64,000 nt of DNA from Mycolicibacterium flavescens (GTDB lineage Bacteria; Actinomycetota; Actinomycetes; Mycobacteriales; Mycobacteriaceae): assembly GCF_001722335.1 (NCBI RefSeq), contig NZ_MIHA01000015.1:101071-165070 (forward strand). The letters are read 5' to 3'. Below the pieces are notes generated by a model. That model did no database searches and was not told where the DNA came from. It saw only the letters and a list, made by a program, of their open reading frames with translations. The position numbers were made by a program, and so were the translations under genes. Positions 1 through 8,665 of this stretch are shown in pieces (within the stretch, counting starts at the first letter, position 1; every line of letters begins with the position of its first letter).

Positions 1-189
1 GGAGAGCCGACGCGTGGCAGCTCGCCGAGATCGGTCGGTTGGGTCCTGAGCTTCGTCCTGAATCGGCAGCAGGAGAGCGATCGCATGACCGTCAGCCGCG
101 CGGATCTCGAATGGTTCTCCTCTCTCAACGCTCGACAGCACCTCGTCGAAGTCGCGCAGGAGATCAGGCACCGCAATGATCTTCATCAT
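1..189 (-). CDS. Phd/YefM-type antitoxin, cut by the window edge
   Basis: An open frame on the minus strand runs without a stop from an ATG at 189 (or 186) off the left end, giving 63 visible residues. The start follows a GGAG box at a good distance. The N-terminus (KIIAVPDLLRDFDEVLSSV, then GEPFEI and a hydrophobic ALLLPI) has the pattern of Phd/YefM antitoxins: a short strand, an amphipathic helix, then a beta hairpin that forms the DNA-binding dimer. Such proteins neutralise a RelE-, Doc- or VapC-type toxin encoded just downstream, here beyond the window. An earlier in-frame ATG at 213 lacks a good ribosome binding site. The family call rests on pattern recognition alone. Confidence 0.6.
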   Translation of the reverse strand, partial: MMKIIAVPDLLRDFDEVLSSVERGEPFEIRAADGHAIALLLPIQDEAQDPTDRSRRAATRRLS

Positions 190-398
190 CTTGCTCCAAG
201 ACTTCGAGGTCATATCCGGTTCAGTCGCGAAAGGGCTGCTGGGCGATTACCAGCTTGTCGTGTTTGGGATTCGGCCTTCAGCCACGCACATTCTGACACC
301 ATGCGCGATATCCGATGTGGCAGTCCAGCACTGCGAGGCCCGACGGACTGCCCGCAAGTTGCATTCGCGCGGGTGCCCCGTAGCTGCCGGTGAGTCGG

Positions 399-1169
399 TC
401 AAGGCATGACAGGGCACCAAACTTTCTGGGCTGCTCTGCAATCCGCGACTGAGTTCGGATCTACCACCTCGATGTCACGAAGCACGGATTTACAATCCTC
501 CACTGAGCACCCGAAGTCGGTCAGTGCTTTCATCCAACTCACCAGAACTGCCGTCGAACGGGATCTATCCTCGGATGATCCGGTTGCCCACGCACGACCG
601 AACGTGGCCGCCACGCTGTCACGAAACGCTCTGTACACCAACCAATATGCTTTGTCGAACTCTGATCGAGAGAACCAACTGTATGCAACCAGCTGCGGTA
701 CACCGAATTCGCGCTCGATGATGCTTGGATTCGCAAGGCGAAGGGCAACGCTCCACTGTTCGCGAGCGGTAACTATGTGGCCGTGCGGCGAAGTGGGCTG
801 AAGCAGCAGCACGTATCGGCCACCTTCCGAGTAGTCGGCCCATCGCCGATTTGGGCCACACGAAGGTAACGATGGAGCTGAGGGCGAATACAGGGTCGTG
901 CGATCCCAGGTCGATGACGGAGACTGTAGCGAAGCGTTTGCACAGATGATCTTTAGCTTCGAGCTGATCCGCTCCAGCCTGTTCGCGTAGTTAATCAATG
1001 GATAGCTGACCGGCAAGGAGTCGTTTCCCCACAAATCATCCCCAGTCCGAACGTGAAACTCGCGGGCCCATGCAGACGCCTGATCGACGACGTTCACCAG
1101 ATGCGCATGCAGCCGCTCCAGCTCGGCCCGCCAAGCTTCACCATCTACACCATGAGAAACGGAATCCAT
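399..1169 (-). CDS. Hypothetical protein, last gene of a T7SS-associated-like cluster
   Basis: This is a 256-residue protein with no domain I recognise. It starts 9 bases after the stop of the large upstream gene, so it is probably the last gene of the four-gene operon running from 4,339 down to 399. It has no signal peptide or membrane segment. It is rich in Trp and Ser; its N-terminal half looks helical (HAHLVNVVDQASAWAREFHV) and its C-terminus carries several Cys. The weak codon bias matches its island neighbours. Its position suggests a role with the secretion-associated proteins upstream, but nothing in the sequence proves it. Confidence 0.55.
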   Translation of the reverse strand: MDSVSHGVDGEAWRAELERLHAHLVNVVDQASAWAREFHVRTGDDLWGNDSLPVSYPLINYANRLERISSKLKIICANASLQSPSSTWDRTTLYSPSAPSLPSCGPNRRWADYSEGGRYVLLLQPTSPHGHIVTAREQWSVALRLANPSIIEREFGVPQLVAYSWFSRSEFDKAYWLVYRAFRDSVAATFGRAWATGSSEDRSRSTAVLVSWMKALTDFGCSVEDCKSVLRDIEVVDPNSVADCRAAQKVWCPVMP

Positions 1170-1178
1170 TCTCCGAAA

Positions 1179-3521
1179 TCACGCTCCTGCGGCGTCGAAA
1201 AGATCAGTGATCCAACCGGTTCCGCGACCGTCAAGGTAAGCATGTGCTGCGGCGTAGATCATGTCTTCCATCGGCAGATCCGCCGGCACTGCCCCGCTGT
1301 TGCCGTCAGCAATCCACCCCAGGACCACCTCAAGCGCCCGGCAAATGAGCCATTGCGCCCGGTACTCTGTGCAGGCGCTCTCAGTGGGTTCGTCGTCCCA
1401 ACCCGGCTGCACCATTCCAATGCTGAACCATTGCTGCTGAACCGCTTCGGCAAACTGGGCACGGTCCGCGGCATCTATCCTGCCGTCAGCCGCCACCGGC
1501 CATACCGAATCGAAGTTCGACGGAATCCGAGGGGCATCAGCGGTGACGATCGCGAGGCGCGCGTCGGAAACGATCGCTTCGGTGATCAGTCTGGCTGCCC
1601 GATGGGTGAGCCCTCTAGCACGAAGTTGGGCTACACGCTCGAAAAGTTCGGGGAACTCTCGCTCCAGTCGGTGCGGAGCATCCTCGTCAGAGATGGCGGC
1701 CAGCTTTTCGATCGAGGCGGGCATGGACATGCCGGAGCAGGTGGCCCATTCAGTGCCCCAGCGCTGCGCGGCAGTCATCAGCGCCGCTACCTCCGACCAG
1801 GTGGTCGCTGCAGCGGCCAAGCGCCAGCCAGCCGGCTCCGCGGCCTTGAGTTCCGCGTAGGCCGCCAGCGTTGCTGCCGGATCGAGATTCCCGGTCCACC
1901 GGCTACGAAAGCCCTCACCAATAGCTTGGTCGGACCAAAGCATCCGCACGCCTCGACGGATCTCGACCCCCGCTGGTACGTAGCCTGCACCGTGGTGGGT
2001 CAGCGCAACAATAAGCCGATCCCCGGTTGCTGAATACATCAAGCCAACCGCCCAGAGCGCGAAAGAACGACAAGTCTCGGTGGCGTACAGCAGTTCCCAT
2101 GCCAACCGCTTGACCATTTGTAGATCGCTCGACTCGTTGCGCTGCCGTTCCAAGTCGCGGGCTGCGGCGGCCGCTACCCGCGACGGCAGCGTCGCGGCCG
2201 GAGTTGTCAGTGCTGCTGCTGCGATGGATGCGGTGGCAGGGGTCATTGACGCATGAGCACCGCCAACCGACGGACCAGCACCCGTCGCCGGCGCAATGGC
2301 GGCCGAAGCCGACGGCGGCGGACCCAGCGGGCCTGGGGGCAGCAAGGACGCTGCAACCGGGGAATGGGGACCACCGCTAGACACGGCCTGCGGCCCAGCA
2401 ATAGACACTGGTACCGCACCCGTGGTCGCCGCAATAGGCGGCTGCGATGTACCACTCGGCGATGGCGCCTGCATTGCCGCCGACGCAGCGGCTGGGAAAG
2501 GAGCAGGGGTTGTTGTCTGGGTGCCGGCCACCGAGGACAGCGGCGCCGGAGCACTCGCGTGCATGACCCCCTGCAGCGCGACGGCAGATGGCGACGATGC
2601 GGACGCTGATGGTCGTACGGAGCCTGCGTGCGACATTCCTCCAGCGCCCGATCCCGATAACGACGATGCCGAACCGCCGAGCGCGGCCATCGAGCCTGCG
2701 GATGACCATGGTCCTGTACCGGTGAGGCAGGCCCCACTGCTTCCGATATCTGCCACAGCGGCGCCGTACGCGGGACCGGTGCCCTGCGCCGAGAGTTGCG
2801 ATGACACCGAGGAAGAACCAGGGGTAGGCCCGGTGCTGACTCTCGGCGCATTGTTGCCAGACGACAGGTTGGCATCAGGCGGGTCTGGCGCCGAATGACG
2901 AGTCTGCGTACCGCCGGTCTCTACTACTGCGTCGGGCGGACGCTCGGGCGATTCGTCGGATCGCTTATCGGTCGACCGATCGTCATCGCCAGCACCGACC
3001 GGATCGCCACTCGGCGGCCCCTCCGGCAATGGCGCAAATCTCTGCCCGAATTGCACGGTAAGAGCGCGAATCTCATCGGCCGCACCGACAGCGGTCGCTC
3101 GTGTCCGCGCAGCAGCACCGGTGATGATGCCGATCGCGATGGGACTTCTGCTCGGCACATGGACAAGTTGCTGATGTGCCTCAGCATCGATCGTGTCGAT
3201 CATCAGCTCAGCACTCATCTGGATCGCGGCAACACTCTGCATCAGATCAGCCGCGGCACCGTCCGCCTCAGCCTTGTCGTCGGCCCGGACTTGAATACGT
3301 CTGTAGGCAGCGTGCATTGCTTCGAAACCACTTGACTGCGCCACACCGGCAGCCTGCAATCCGTGCAAGGCGACCCGGTGAGCATCTACTGCGGCCGCGG
3401 TCGCAGTCGCCAGATGACGTTGAGCCGCAGCCCTGCCTTCAGATTCTTCGCGCGTGGTCGGCCATACGTCAGGCGCCACGATAAAGCGTGAATAGGTGCG
3501 AGCAGGTAGCGAAGCGGCCAT
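1179..3521 (-). CDS. Large Ala/Pro/Ser-linker protein resembling Rv0029/Rv2082/Rv3899c
   Basis: A 780-residue protein in three parts. Residues about 1-150 are Ala-rich helical sequence resembling secretion-associated helical domains. Residues about 160-470 are a low-complexity Ser/Pro/Ala/Gly linker. Residues about 475-780 form a globular domain (for example GDRLIVALTHHGAGYVPAGV) that I associate with the mycobacterial family of Rv0029, Rv2082 and Rv3899c, where Pfam lists DUF5631/DUF5632. That family sits next to small EspC-like and membrane or lipoprotein genes, as here. It starts at the ATG overlapping the upstream stop by one base (TGATG), showing translational coupling. Its biochemical role is unknown; the family match is from memory. 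Confidence 0.55.
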   Translation of the reverse strand: MAASLPARTYSRFIVAPDVWPTTREESEGRAAAQRHLATATAAAVDAHRVALHGLQAAGVAQSSGFEAMHAAYRRIQVRADDKAEADGAAADLMQSVAAIQMSAELMIDTIDAEAHQQLVHVPSRSPIAIGIITGAAARTRATAVGAADEIRALTVQFGQRFAPLPEGPPSGDPVGAGDDDRSTDKRSDESPERPPDAVVETGGTQTRHSAPDPPDANLSSGNNAPRVSTGPTPGSSSVSSQLSAQGTGPAYGAAVADIGSSGACLTGTGPWSSAGSMAALGGSASSLSGSGAGGMSHAGSVRPSASASSPSAVALQGVMHASAPAPLSSVAGTQTTTPAPFPAAASAAMQAPSPSGTSQPPIAATTGAVPVSIAGPQAVSSGGPHSPVAASLLPPGPLGPPPSASAAIAPATGAGPSVGGAHASMTPATASIAAAALTTPAATLPSRVAAAAARDLERQRNESSDLQMVKRLAWELLYATETCRSFALWAVGLMYSATGDRLIVALTHHGAGYVPAGVEIRRGVRMLWSDQAIGEGFRSRWTGNLDPAATLAAYAELKAAEPAGWRLAAAATTWSEVAALMTAAQRWGTEWATCSGMSMPASIEKLAAISDEDAPHRLEREFPELFERVAQLRARGLTHRAARLITEAIVSDARLAIVTADAPRIPSNFDSVWPVAADGRIDAADRAQFAEAVQQQWFSIGMVQPGWDDEPTESACTEYRAQWLICRALEVVLGWIADGNSGAVPADLPMEDMIYAAAHAYLDGRGTGWITDLFDAAGA

Positions 3522-4039
3522 CAGCCGGCTCCCGCTGCTTCGCAGACAGTTTCAGCGGCCTGGAGTGCACTCGAATACCGATCGATCATGTCGTTCGAAA
3601 TCGAAGCGGGTTCGCGCCGCAAGTCAGCATCGACGACAGCGACAATCGACTGCCGAACGTCAACGAGCGCATCAATTATCTCTCGTGGTACCTCTGGACC
3701 CAGCCGAGTTTCCAGATAGTTCAACTCTGCACCCACCGCGCTGAAGTAATAGCCCTGTAAACCGAGGCTTTGCGATGACTCCCAGTCATTGGCCCGGTCG
3801 ACTCGATCGATAAACGCGCCACGCGCAATCCCAACACCGCTCTTGAAATTCCCGAGGCCGGCACACGCCTCAAGTGCTGCACCCTGCTTCTCCGCTGACT
3901 CAACAACAGACGTAGCTGAGGTCGCCGGCGTCGGCGAGTGTTCAGCCTGCCCACGCATGGAGGTAGTGAGACTGACGGCGAGCGACACGATTGCAGCGGC
4001 AGCGCCAACAACCGCGAACGGAAATGCCGCCCTGCTCAC
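3521..4039 (-). CDS. Membrane-anchored protein of the T7SS-associated-like cluster
   Basis: A 172-residue protein with one N-terminal hydrophobic segment (about residues 5-29) followed by a Ser/Thr/Ala-rich tether and a soluble helical domain of about 120 residues, so it is probably exported but anchored. There is no lipobox cysteine. Two cysteines (in EACAGLGNF and near the C-terminus, ETVCEAAG) could form a disulfide outside the membrane. It starts at a GTG 3 bases after the preceding stop and its stop overlaps the next start by one base. In the related M. tuberculosis loci a similarly sized lipoprotein (LppJ next to Rv2082) occupies this place; equivalence is inferred from position and size. 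Confidence 0.5.
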   Translation of the reverse strand: MSRAAFPFAVVGAAAAIVSLAVSLTTSMRGQAEHSPTPATSATSVVESAEKQGAALEACAGLGNFKSGVGIARGAFIDRVDRANDWESSQSLGLQGYYFSAVGAELNYLETRLGPEVPREIIDALVDVRQSIVAVVDADLRREPASISNDMIDRYSSALQAAETVCEAAGAG

Positions 4040-4042
4040 AAA

Positions 4043-4339
4043 TCACTCCACCACGGCGCGAAGTTGTGCGGCGTTGGATTTATCAATGACGACAAGGGAA
4101 TTAACCGCTGCGGCCGCTGTGGCGCTCAATGCTTCAACCCGCAGGAGCAGCCCCGCCGCATGACCCCGCTGGGCAGCGACAGAAGTGAAGTCTGCGAGGC
4201 CAGCTGCGGCGTCGATGATGGACAGCCTGCCTGTGGCGACCGGACCGGCAGGTTCGACAACCGAGGCGTCTGCACCCGCCACGCCAGCGGCTGCGATTTC
4301 ACCCCAGGCGGTGGCCGGCTGCAGATCGAGACGTTCCAT
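4043..4339 (-). CDS. Small helical EspC/WXG100-like protein
   Basis: A 98-residue protein beginning at the ATG at 4339 (MERLDLQP), chosen because the remaining protein has the usual size of ESX-type small proteins; an upstream in-frame ATG at 4417 would add a Cys-rich stretch of poor quality. It is predicted to be two Ala-rich helices (AAAGLADFTSVAAQRGHAAG, then LRVEALSATAAAAVNSL), without Trp-X-Gly but similar in style to EspC/DUF2580 proteins secreted by type VII systems. It is first in a tightly spaced operon with a membrane protein and the Rv0029-like protein. No ESX core component (EccA-E, MycP) is in the window, so any secretion would depend on a system elsewhere. Confidence 0.5.
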   Translation of the reverse strand: MERLDLQPATAWGEIAAAGVAGADASVVEPAGPVATGRLSIIDAAAGLADFTSVAAQRGHAAGLLLRVEALSATAAAAVNSLVVIDKSNAAQLRAVVE

Positions 4340-4633
4340 GGGGCATAACGTACCGCTTTCCAATAACATTTCGCCACAGCTGAGCACATATCCGTACGCG
4401 ACATATTTGCAGTTCATAGCGCTGATCTGCAGCTTTGAGCAAACAATACATTGGTCGCGGCGTCATGTCCGGAATGCTTGTTTCCGGCCGCGCTCTTCTA
4501 GATGTGCGGATCCAGTCACGACGGGATCGATGCCGCCTTTTCGCGTCGGGCTCCTCGTGGGCGGCCACTATGAATCGAATGCACGCGGACACCGAGTGCG
4601 TGCCACCTGACGGACAGCAAAAGTCAGGGCACA

Positions 4634-5503
4634 TTAATTTCGATTCGGATAGACCGCTCTGGCGAGTTCGCGAGCGACCTCGAAGGTGCTGCGGTCCAAT
4701 TCTTTACGCCGCGCCCGTTCAGCGACACTCGACAACAAGATCTTCATGGCGTCGGCGTTGTGGAGAGCCAGTTCGACCGCTTCGCAGACGGAACGAATCT
4801 CCGAAGCAGTGGCGCCATCGTGCTGTGTCCGCAGTTCACTGCCGCCAGCAGCACGAGGAACCTCGACGACGCGAATAGGTTCTCCATGGCGCTGGGCGGC
4901 TGTGCGTGCTGCTGAGGCGTCTCTGCGGCACGTGTCAGAGCAATAACGGCGCGGACGCCCCCTCCGAGACGTGACTTCAGGATCCAGCATGACGGCATCG
5001 CAACGGACGCACCGAGTTGGATCGAACGTCGAGTCGCTATCTGCTCCCATCGACCGATGATCAACATCAACTGCGCTGTGGCTTCGCAATGTTGCGCCGT
5101 TCGCGCCCAGGCCGCCGGCATTACGGGACTTGGTTACACGCTGCGCACCGCCGTCACCGGCACGCGCTCTGCGGAGCACATTCTGAAGGTCGCGAGCACC
5201 GACTTCAGCGAGATCGGCGATCGATGCAATAGTTTGACCGCGGTCCCTCATCCGCCCGATAACGGTTTGCAGGTTGACGAAGTGGCTCATGCGCTTGCAT
5301 GCCGCATCCCTGCGGACGTTCTCAGTCACTTGATCGAGTCGCACACTCTCCCAAGCATCAACGGCTCCCACTCGCTGCAGCAGCACACGAATCGAGGCGG
5401 CATCGTCTACGTTTGCGCGTGCATCGCTTGCGCGCTTCTCGTTCGCCCTGCGCTGCGCTTCTCGCGCACGCTGGCGCGCCCGCAACTTGTCGCTTCCGCT
5501 CAT
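4634..5503 (-). CDS. Zinc-finger protein with basic N-terminus
   Basis: A 289-residue protein. The first 25 residues are strongly basic and helical (RARQRAREAQRRANEKRA). A zinc-finger-like segment lies near residue 165: CVRCDAVM, then GRPRRYCSDTCRRD, giving two Cys pairs (CxxC and CxxxC) about 20 residues apart. Zinc ribbons with a GRPR-[KRV]-YCS core are common in small DNA-binding proteins of actinobacterial plasmids and integrative elements, so a nucleic-acid-binding role is likely. The C-terminal 60 residues look helical. It is transcribed toward, but separated by about 300 bases from, the secretion-associated cluster. No catalytic motif is visible. The start is the most upstream ATG and has no clear ribosome binding site. 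Confidence 0.5.
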   Translation of the reverse strand: MSGSDKLRARQRAREAQRRANEKRASDARANVDDAASIRVLLQRVGAVDAWESVRLDQVTENVRRDAACKRMSHFVNLQTVIGRMRDRGQTIASIADLAEVGARDLQNVLRRARAGDGGAQRVTKSRNAGGLGANGATLRSHSAVDVDHRSMGADSDSTFDPTRCVRCDAVMLDPEVTSRRGRPRRYCSDTCRRDASAARTAAQRHGEPIRVVEVPRAAGGSELRTQHDGATASEIRSVCEAVELALHNADAMKILLSSVAERARRKELDRSTFEVARELARAVYPNRN

Positions 5504-5655
5504 GGACGCAAACGTAGAACAGGCCGCGAGTTATCGTCCACCACCGCAGCCACATTCGCGCGTATCGCGGATGCCTTTCTCGATATCCAGCTTCACGAAC
5601 GCCGCAACGCCGTGTAGACCCTCAGAGTCACCATCAGCAACGAGCCGTTGGACTC

Positions 5656-5847
5656 TCAGTCGTCGACGCTTGGCGCGCCTTCTCTGCGGCCGGTGTAGTT
5701 GTCGCGCGCCGCGTGCCTTTCTGCGTCGGCGACGTCAGCGTTGAACGTGGCGGCGAAATCGGCGTACTTGGCATCAAGCAGATGCTCGTCAGGCGCCGCG
5801 GGGTGCACGGCGACCGGTCGGGACTCGTTGGATGGACGTGACGCCAT
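5656..5847 (-). CDS. Small hypothetical protein (63 aa)
   Basis: The ATG at 5847 is preceded by TTGGAGAC, a good ribosome binding site, which favours this start over an upstream ATG at 5919. The product is a 63-residue hydrophilic acidic protein (DAKYADFAATFNADVADAER) with one probable amphipathic helix and no Cys or membrane segment. No family recognised. It precedes the zinc-finger gene on the same strand with a gap of about 150 bases. Confidence 0.4.
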   Translation of the reverse strand: MASRPSNESRPVAVHPAAPDEHLLDAKYADFAATFNADVADAERHAARDNYTGRREGAPSVDD

Positions 5848-6594
5848 GTCTCCAACGATAGGCAGCCGCTGCTCCGCCAACGAACGGGGTGCGCCAAGTT
5901 GATGGGGCATCGGGCCCACAGAGCACCCCGCAGGCCTCTTCGCGATTGCGAAACTGTTCTCGCGCAGTCCCCAGTAAGCGTCACAAATCCTGGCATCTCT
6001 TTAGCCCGACGGCTGCTTTCCCCGCCTGACTCCGATAGCTACTCCTCCTGCCATCCGCACCGCGACCTTCGGCCGCCCCCGGTCCGAACTCGCTGTTCAA
6101 AGGCACGACCCACACACCTCTTGCATTCTGGGCGGTGATCCGCTGATTTTCGACGGACGAAATTCGTTCTCCGGCGCACGCGGCCGAGGTGGCCGGCGTG
6201 AATGCATGTACCGCTCGAACCCGCTGTAGCTAGACGCCGTGGTTCGGCACCGAGATTCGCACACCGTGGCCCACTATGGGCATCGAGAGTCGTCGGGCAG
6301 TCGGAATCCCTCTGCGGGCACGTCAATGGCGCAACCTGCCACACGAAGTCGGCGCACCGGCGCTGGTGAACCCGGCGCCCTATTTCTCGGTCAAGACGGC
6401 TTGCGGCGGGGACGTCCCGGGCTGTCTACGGGCGGATCCTCCGCCGATATGGTTGACGTCCCGGCAACTATTCAGGGATCAAACCGTTCCGTTGTCGAAC
6501 GTACTTCTTGCCTGCGATCGGAGTTGGGTTAAACAGCTCCGCCGTGTGCATTCAGGGTCGCTGCGGTTGCCGACAGAGCCGCCCCGTGCCGGTA
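5848..6594. other. Gene-poor stretch of about 750 bases
   Basis: Several overlapping frames are open here but none has mycobacterial-like codon use, a ribosome binding site or a recognisable protein. No tRNA, transposase remnant or long inverted repeat was seen. It separates the secretion/zinc-finger part of the island from the MmpL module and may be a junction between two separately acquired segments. Confidence 0.4.
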
Positions 6595-7308
6595 TCAGGT
6601 GACTATCTGTCTAGACGGACGGCGCGCCCCGTCCGACCGCCGCGTGCTCCTGGGCTTCACCCGGTCGCCGCCGTCTTCCACGATTTTGCGGTGGGCGGCG
6701 AGGAAATCGTCGACGATGTTCGCGCAGTCCTTGTGGGTTACGGTGCGAATCCCGGTCATGCGTGCGAAGGCCAGCGGGCCGACGAGTTGGCACAGCGCCA
6801 ATTCAAGGTCGAAGTCGTCGAGTTCGGCTCGAGCTTTATCGCCGTTGAGTAGCGCGTCGAACGGTTGTCGGTACTGGTCGACGACTCGGGCCCGCAGAGC
6901 CCCGGATGCGTGGCGATCGTCGGTCTCGTCTTTGGCGCCGGTCGGCCCGAGTGAGAGCCATGCCAGGGTGGTGACGTGCAGCGGGGCGTCGTTGAACAGG
7001 GCGGCTTGGCGGCTGAGCAGCTCAATCAGTTGATCACGCAGGGAACCGCTGGTGGGTGCCGGTGTGGTCACCTGCGGCAGTAGCCGCTCGAACGTGGCGG
7101 CAAGCAGATGCGACGAGCTCTGAAAATGCCGATAGAGGGTGGTGCGGGCAACCTTGGATGCTTTGGTGACGGCATCGATGGTGACGGCCTCGACGCCTCC
7201 GGTGCTCAGAAGTGTTGCGGCAGCGTCCAATAACCGGTTGCGTGACCGTATCCGCCGCGGGTCGATGTCGTCGTCATCGTGCAGGGATGGCTGACTGCTG
7301 TCGCTCAC
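6595..7308 (-). CDS. TetR-family regulator, divergent from the thioesterase/MmpL module
   Basis: A 237-residue protein starting at a GTG with GAGG seven bases upstream. The N-terminal TetR helix-turn-helix lies at about residues 20-70 (RSRNRLLDAAATLLSTGG, then KVARTTLYRHFQSS with the usual TLYRHF recognition helix). The remainder is the all-helical ligand and dimerisation domain. It is transcribed away from the thioesterase gene; the 100-base region between them contains the first of three copies of a palindromic operator, so it or the second TetR regulator in this module is the likely binder. TetR proteins normally repress until a small ligand, often a lipid or drug, is bound. Confidence 0.85.
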   Translation of the reverse strand: MSDSSQPSLHDDDDIDPRRIRSRNRLLDAAATLLSTGGVEAVTIDAVTKASKVARTTLYRHFQSSSHLLAATFERLLPQVTTPAPTSGSLRDQLIELLSRQAALFNDAPLHVTTLAWLSLGPTGAKDETDDRHASGALRARVVDQYRQPFDALLNGDKARAELDDFDLELALCQLVGPLAFARMTGIRTVTHKDCANIVDDFLAAHRKIVEDGGDRVKPRSTRRSDGARRPSRQIVT

Positions 7309-7374
7309 GGGGTCACCTCGGCGGTCGATTTCAGGCGATGTCGCGCACGACAGTCTAGCAGTTGTGGTACCAAG

Positions 7375-7391
7375 AGTATCGCAGCGAAACT
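7375..7391. promoter_or_regulatory. Operator copy 1 (AGTATCGC-A-GCGAAACT)
   Basis: A 17-base inverted repeat with 8-base arms around a central A and one mismatch. It lies in the divergent region between the TetR gene and the thioesterase gene, 22 bases before the thioesterase start. It matches copies at 8601-8617 (perfect) and 9143-9159. Confidence 0.6.
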
Positions 7392-7412
7392 AGATGTACC
7401 GGGAGTGTCCTC

Positions 7413-7922
7413 GTGCCAGAAACTGCAGTACCGTCCGAACGGCTACCTTCGCACACCCCGACGTGCATGGGGTGCGGCCCGGCCAACCCGCACGGCCTGC
7501 ATTTGGAGGTCCACCGCAGTGCGGATTCGGTGTATGCCGATGTTACGTTCGACGAGCGTCACATTGGAGCCCCAGGCTTGGCGCATGGTGGGGCGGTGGC
7601 CGCCGCCTGCGATGACGTGCTGGGCTTCACGTTGTGGATCGCCGGTACGCCGGCGGTGACGCGCACGCTGACGGTGGAGTATTTGCAGCCAGTGCCGTTG
7701 CACCAGCCCCACCGGATCACCGCGCACATCAGCGCCCGTGAGGGGCGGGCGCTGCATATTGCGGCGACCGGGACCTGTGAGGGGGTCACCCGGTTCACTG
7801 CGAGCGCAGTGTTCGTTGTGGTCGACACCGCGCATTTCGCCGCTCACGGCGACGTCAGCGGTTTCGGTGAGATCTTCGAGCAGCTCTCGCGCCGCAGCGG
7901 CGTCAACGGCCAAACGCCATGA
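7413..7922 (+). CDS. PaaI-type hotdog-fold thioesterase
   Basis: The start is the GTG at 7413, which has GGGAG seven bases upstream; an upstream ATG at 7362 would place the operator inside the gene. The product is about 169 residues with the hotdog signature: CMGCGPANPHGLHLEV, then GAPGLAHGGAVAAACDD, in which HGG followed by an acidic residue is the active-site helix of PaaI/THEM4-like acyl-CoA thioesterases. It probably hydrolyses an acyl-CoA or releases an acyl chain. It overlaps the next gene by 4 bases (ATGA), so it is co-expressed with the KstR-like regulator, and its position near an MmpL exporter suggests a role in lipid metabolism. Confidence 0.8.
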   Translation: MPETAVPSERLPSHTPTCMGCGPANPHGLHLEVHRSADSVYADVTFDERHIGAPGLAHGGAVAAACDDVLGFTLWIAGTPAVTRTLTVEYLQPVPLHQPHRITAHISAREGRALHIAATGTCEGVTRFTASAVFVVVDTAHFAAHGDVSGFGEIFEQLSRRSGVNGQTP

Positions 7923-8590
7923 GTGTCGCCAGCACTCGCGTGAGCAGCAATCCCGCACAGAATCAGGGCAGTTCAGCTGCCGACCAGGTCCACGCAGCTG
8001 AGGTGCCGCGTTCGCGTGCCTCAGCGCGTCGCCGCGAAGCGATCATGGATGCCGCGCTGGCTGTTGCTGCCACGGGCGGTTACGACGCGGTCCACATGCG
8101 GACAGTCGCCGAGCGAGTCGGTATCGCCGTGGGCACTCTATACCGCTATTACCCCGCCAAAACCCACCTGCTGGTGGCAGCGCTGACCCGAGAATTTCAG
8201 CGCCTCGACGTCTCCGGCGACTGGTCAAGCGGTGCCGGCACACCGCAACAGCGATTGGATCGACTGACCGCCCACCTACACGACCGGTGGCAGCGCGACC
8301 CGCTGCTGACCGACGCCATGACCCGGGCCTTCGCCGTTGCCGACACCCGCGCCGCTGCGGAGCTCGACCGCGCCGCCGCAACGATCGAAATCCTGCTGGC
8401 CCGCACCCTCGGAGGTGGCGAGCCGACACCGGCAGATCTGTGTGTCGCCGGCGTTATCTCCGACATCTGGCTGGCCAACCTCGTTGCCTTCATCAGTGGG
8501 CGCGTGTCGGCAGCCGATACCCGCGACCGTATCGACCGGGCCACCCGCAGAGTCATCGACAGGGCGGCCCCGAGCACAACCGCACCGTAA
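7919..8590 (+). CDS. KstR-like TetR-family regulator
   Basis: A 223-residue TetR regulator. After an extended N-terminus, the helix-turn-helix (VAERVGIAVGTLYRYYPAKT) and C-terminal domain (QRDPLLTDAMTRAFAVAD; VISDIWLANLVAF) closely resemble KstR, the mycobacterial repressor of cholesterol catabolism, whose ligand is a steroid CoA thioester. It is a paralogue rather than KstR itself: it sits on an island, and the local operator (GGTATCGC-A-GCGATACC) differs from the TNNAACNNGTTNNA KstR box. Coupling to a thioesterase by a 4-base overlap fits sensing of an acyl- or steroid-CoA. A perfect operator copy lies 11 bases after its stop. Confidence 0.85.
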   Translation: MSVASTRVSSNPAQNQGSSAADQVHAAEVPRSRASARRREAIMDAALAVAATGGYDAVHMRTVAERVGIAVGTLYRYYPAKTHLLVAALTREFQRLDVSGDWSSGAGTPQQRLDRLTAHLHDRWQRDPLLTDAMTRAFAVADTRAAAELDRAAATIEILLARTLGGGEPTPADLCVAGVISDIWLANLVAFISGRVSAADTRDRIDRATRRVIDRAAPSTTAP

Positions 8591-8600
8591 CGCTACTTCT

Positions 8601-8617
8601 GGTATCGCAGCGATACC
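8601..8617. promoter_or_regulatory. Operator copy 2, perfect (GGTATCGC-A-GCGATACC)
   Basis: A perfect inverted repeat with 8-base arms around a central A, between the KstR-like gene and the DUF6188-like gene, 49 bases before the latter's start. It is the best copy of the motif shared by the three promoters of this module. Confidence 0.7.
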
Positions 8618-8665
8618 TGTCGTACTCTTCAGGTACGGCTCAACGATGCGTCGAAGGAGAAGGCC

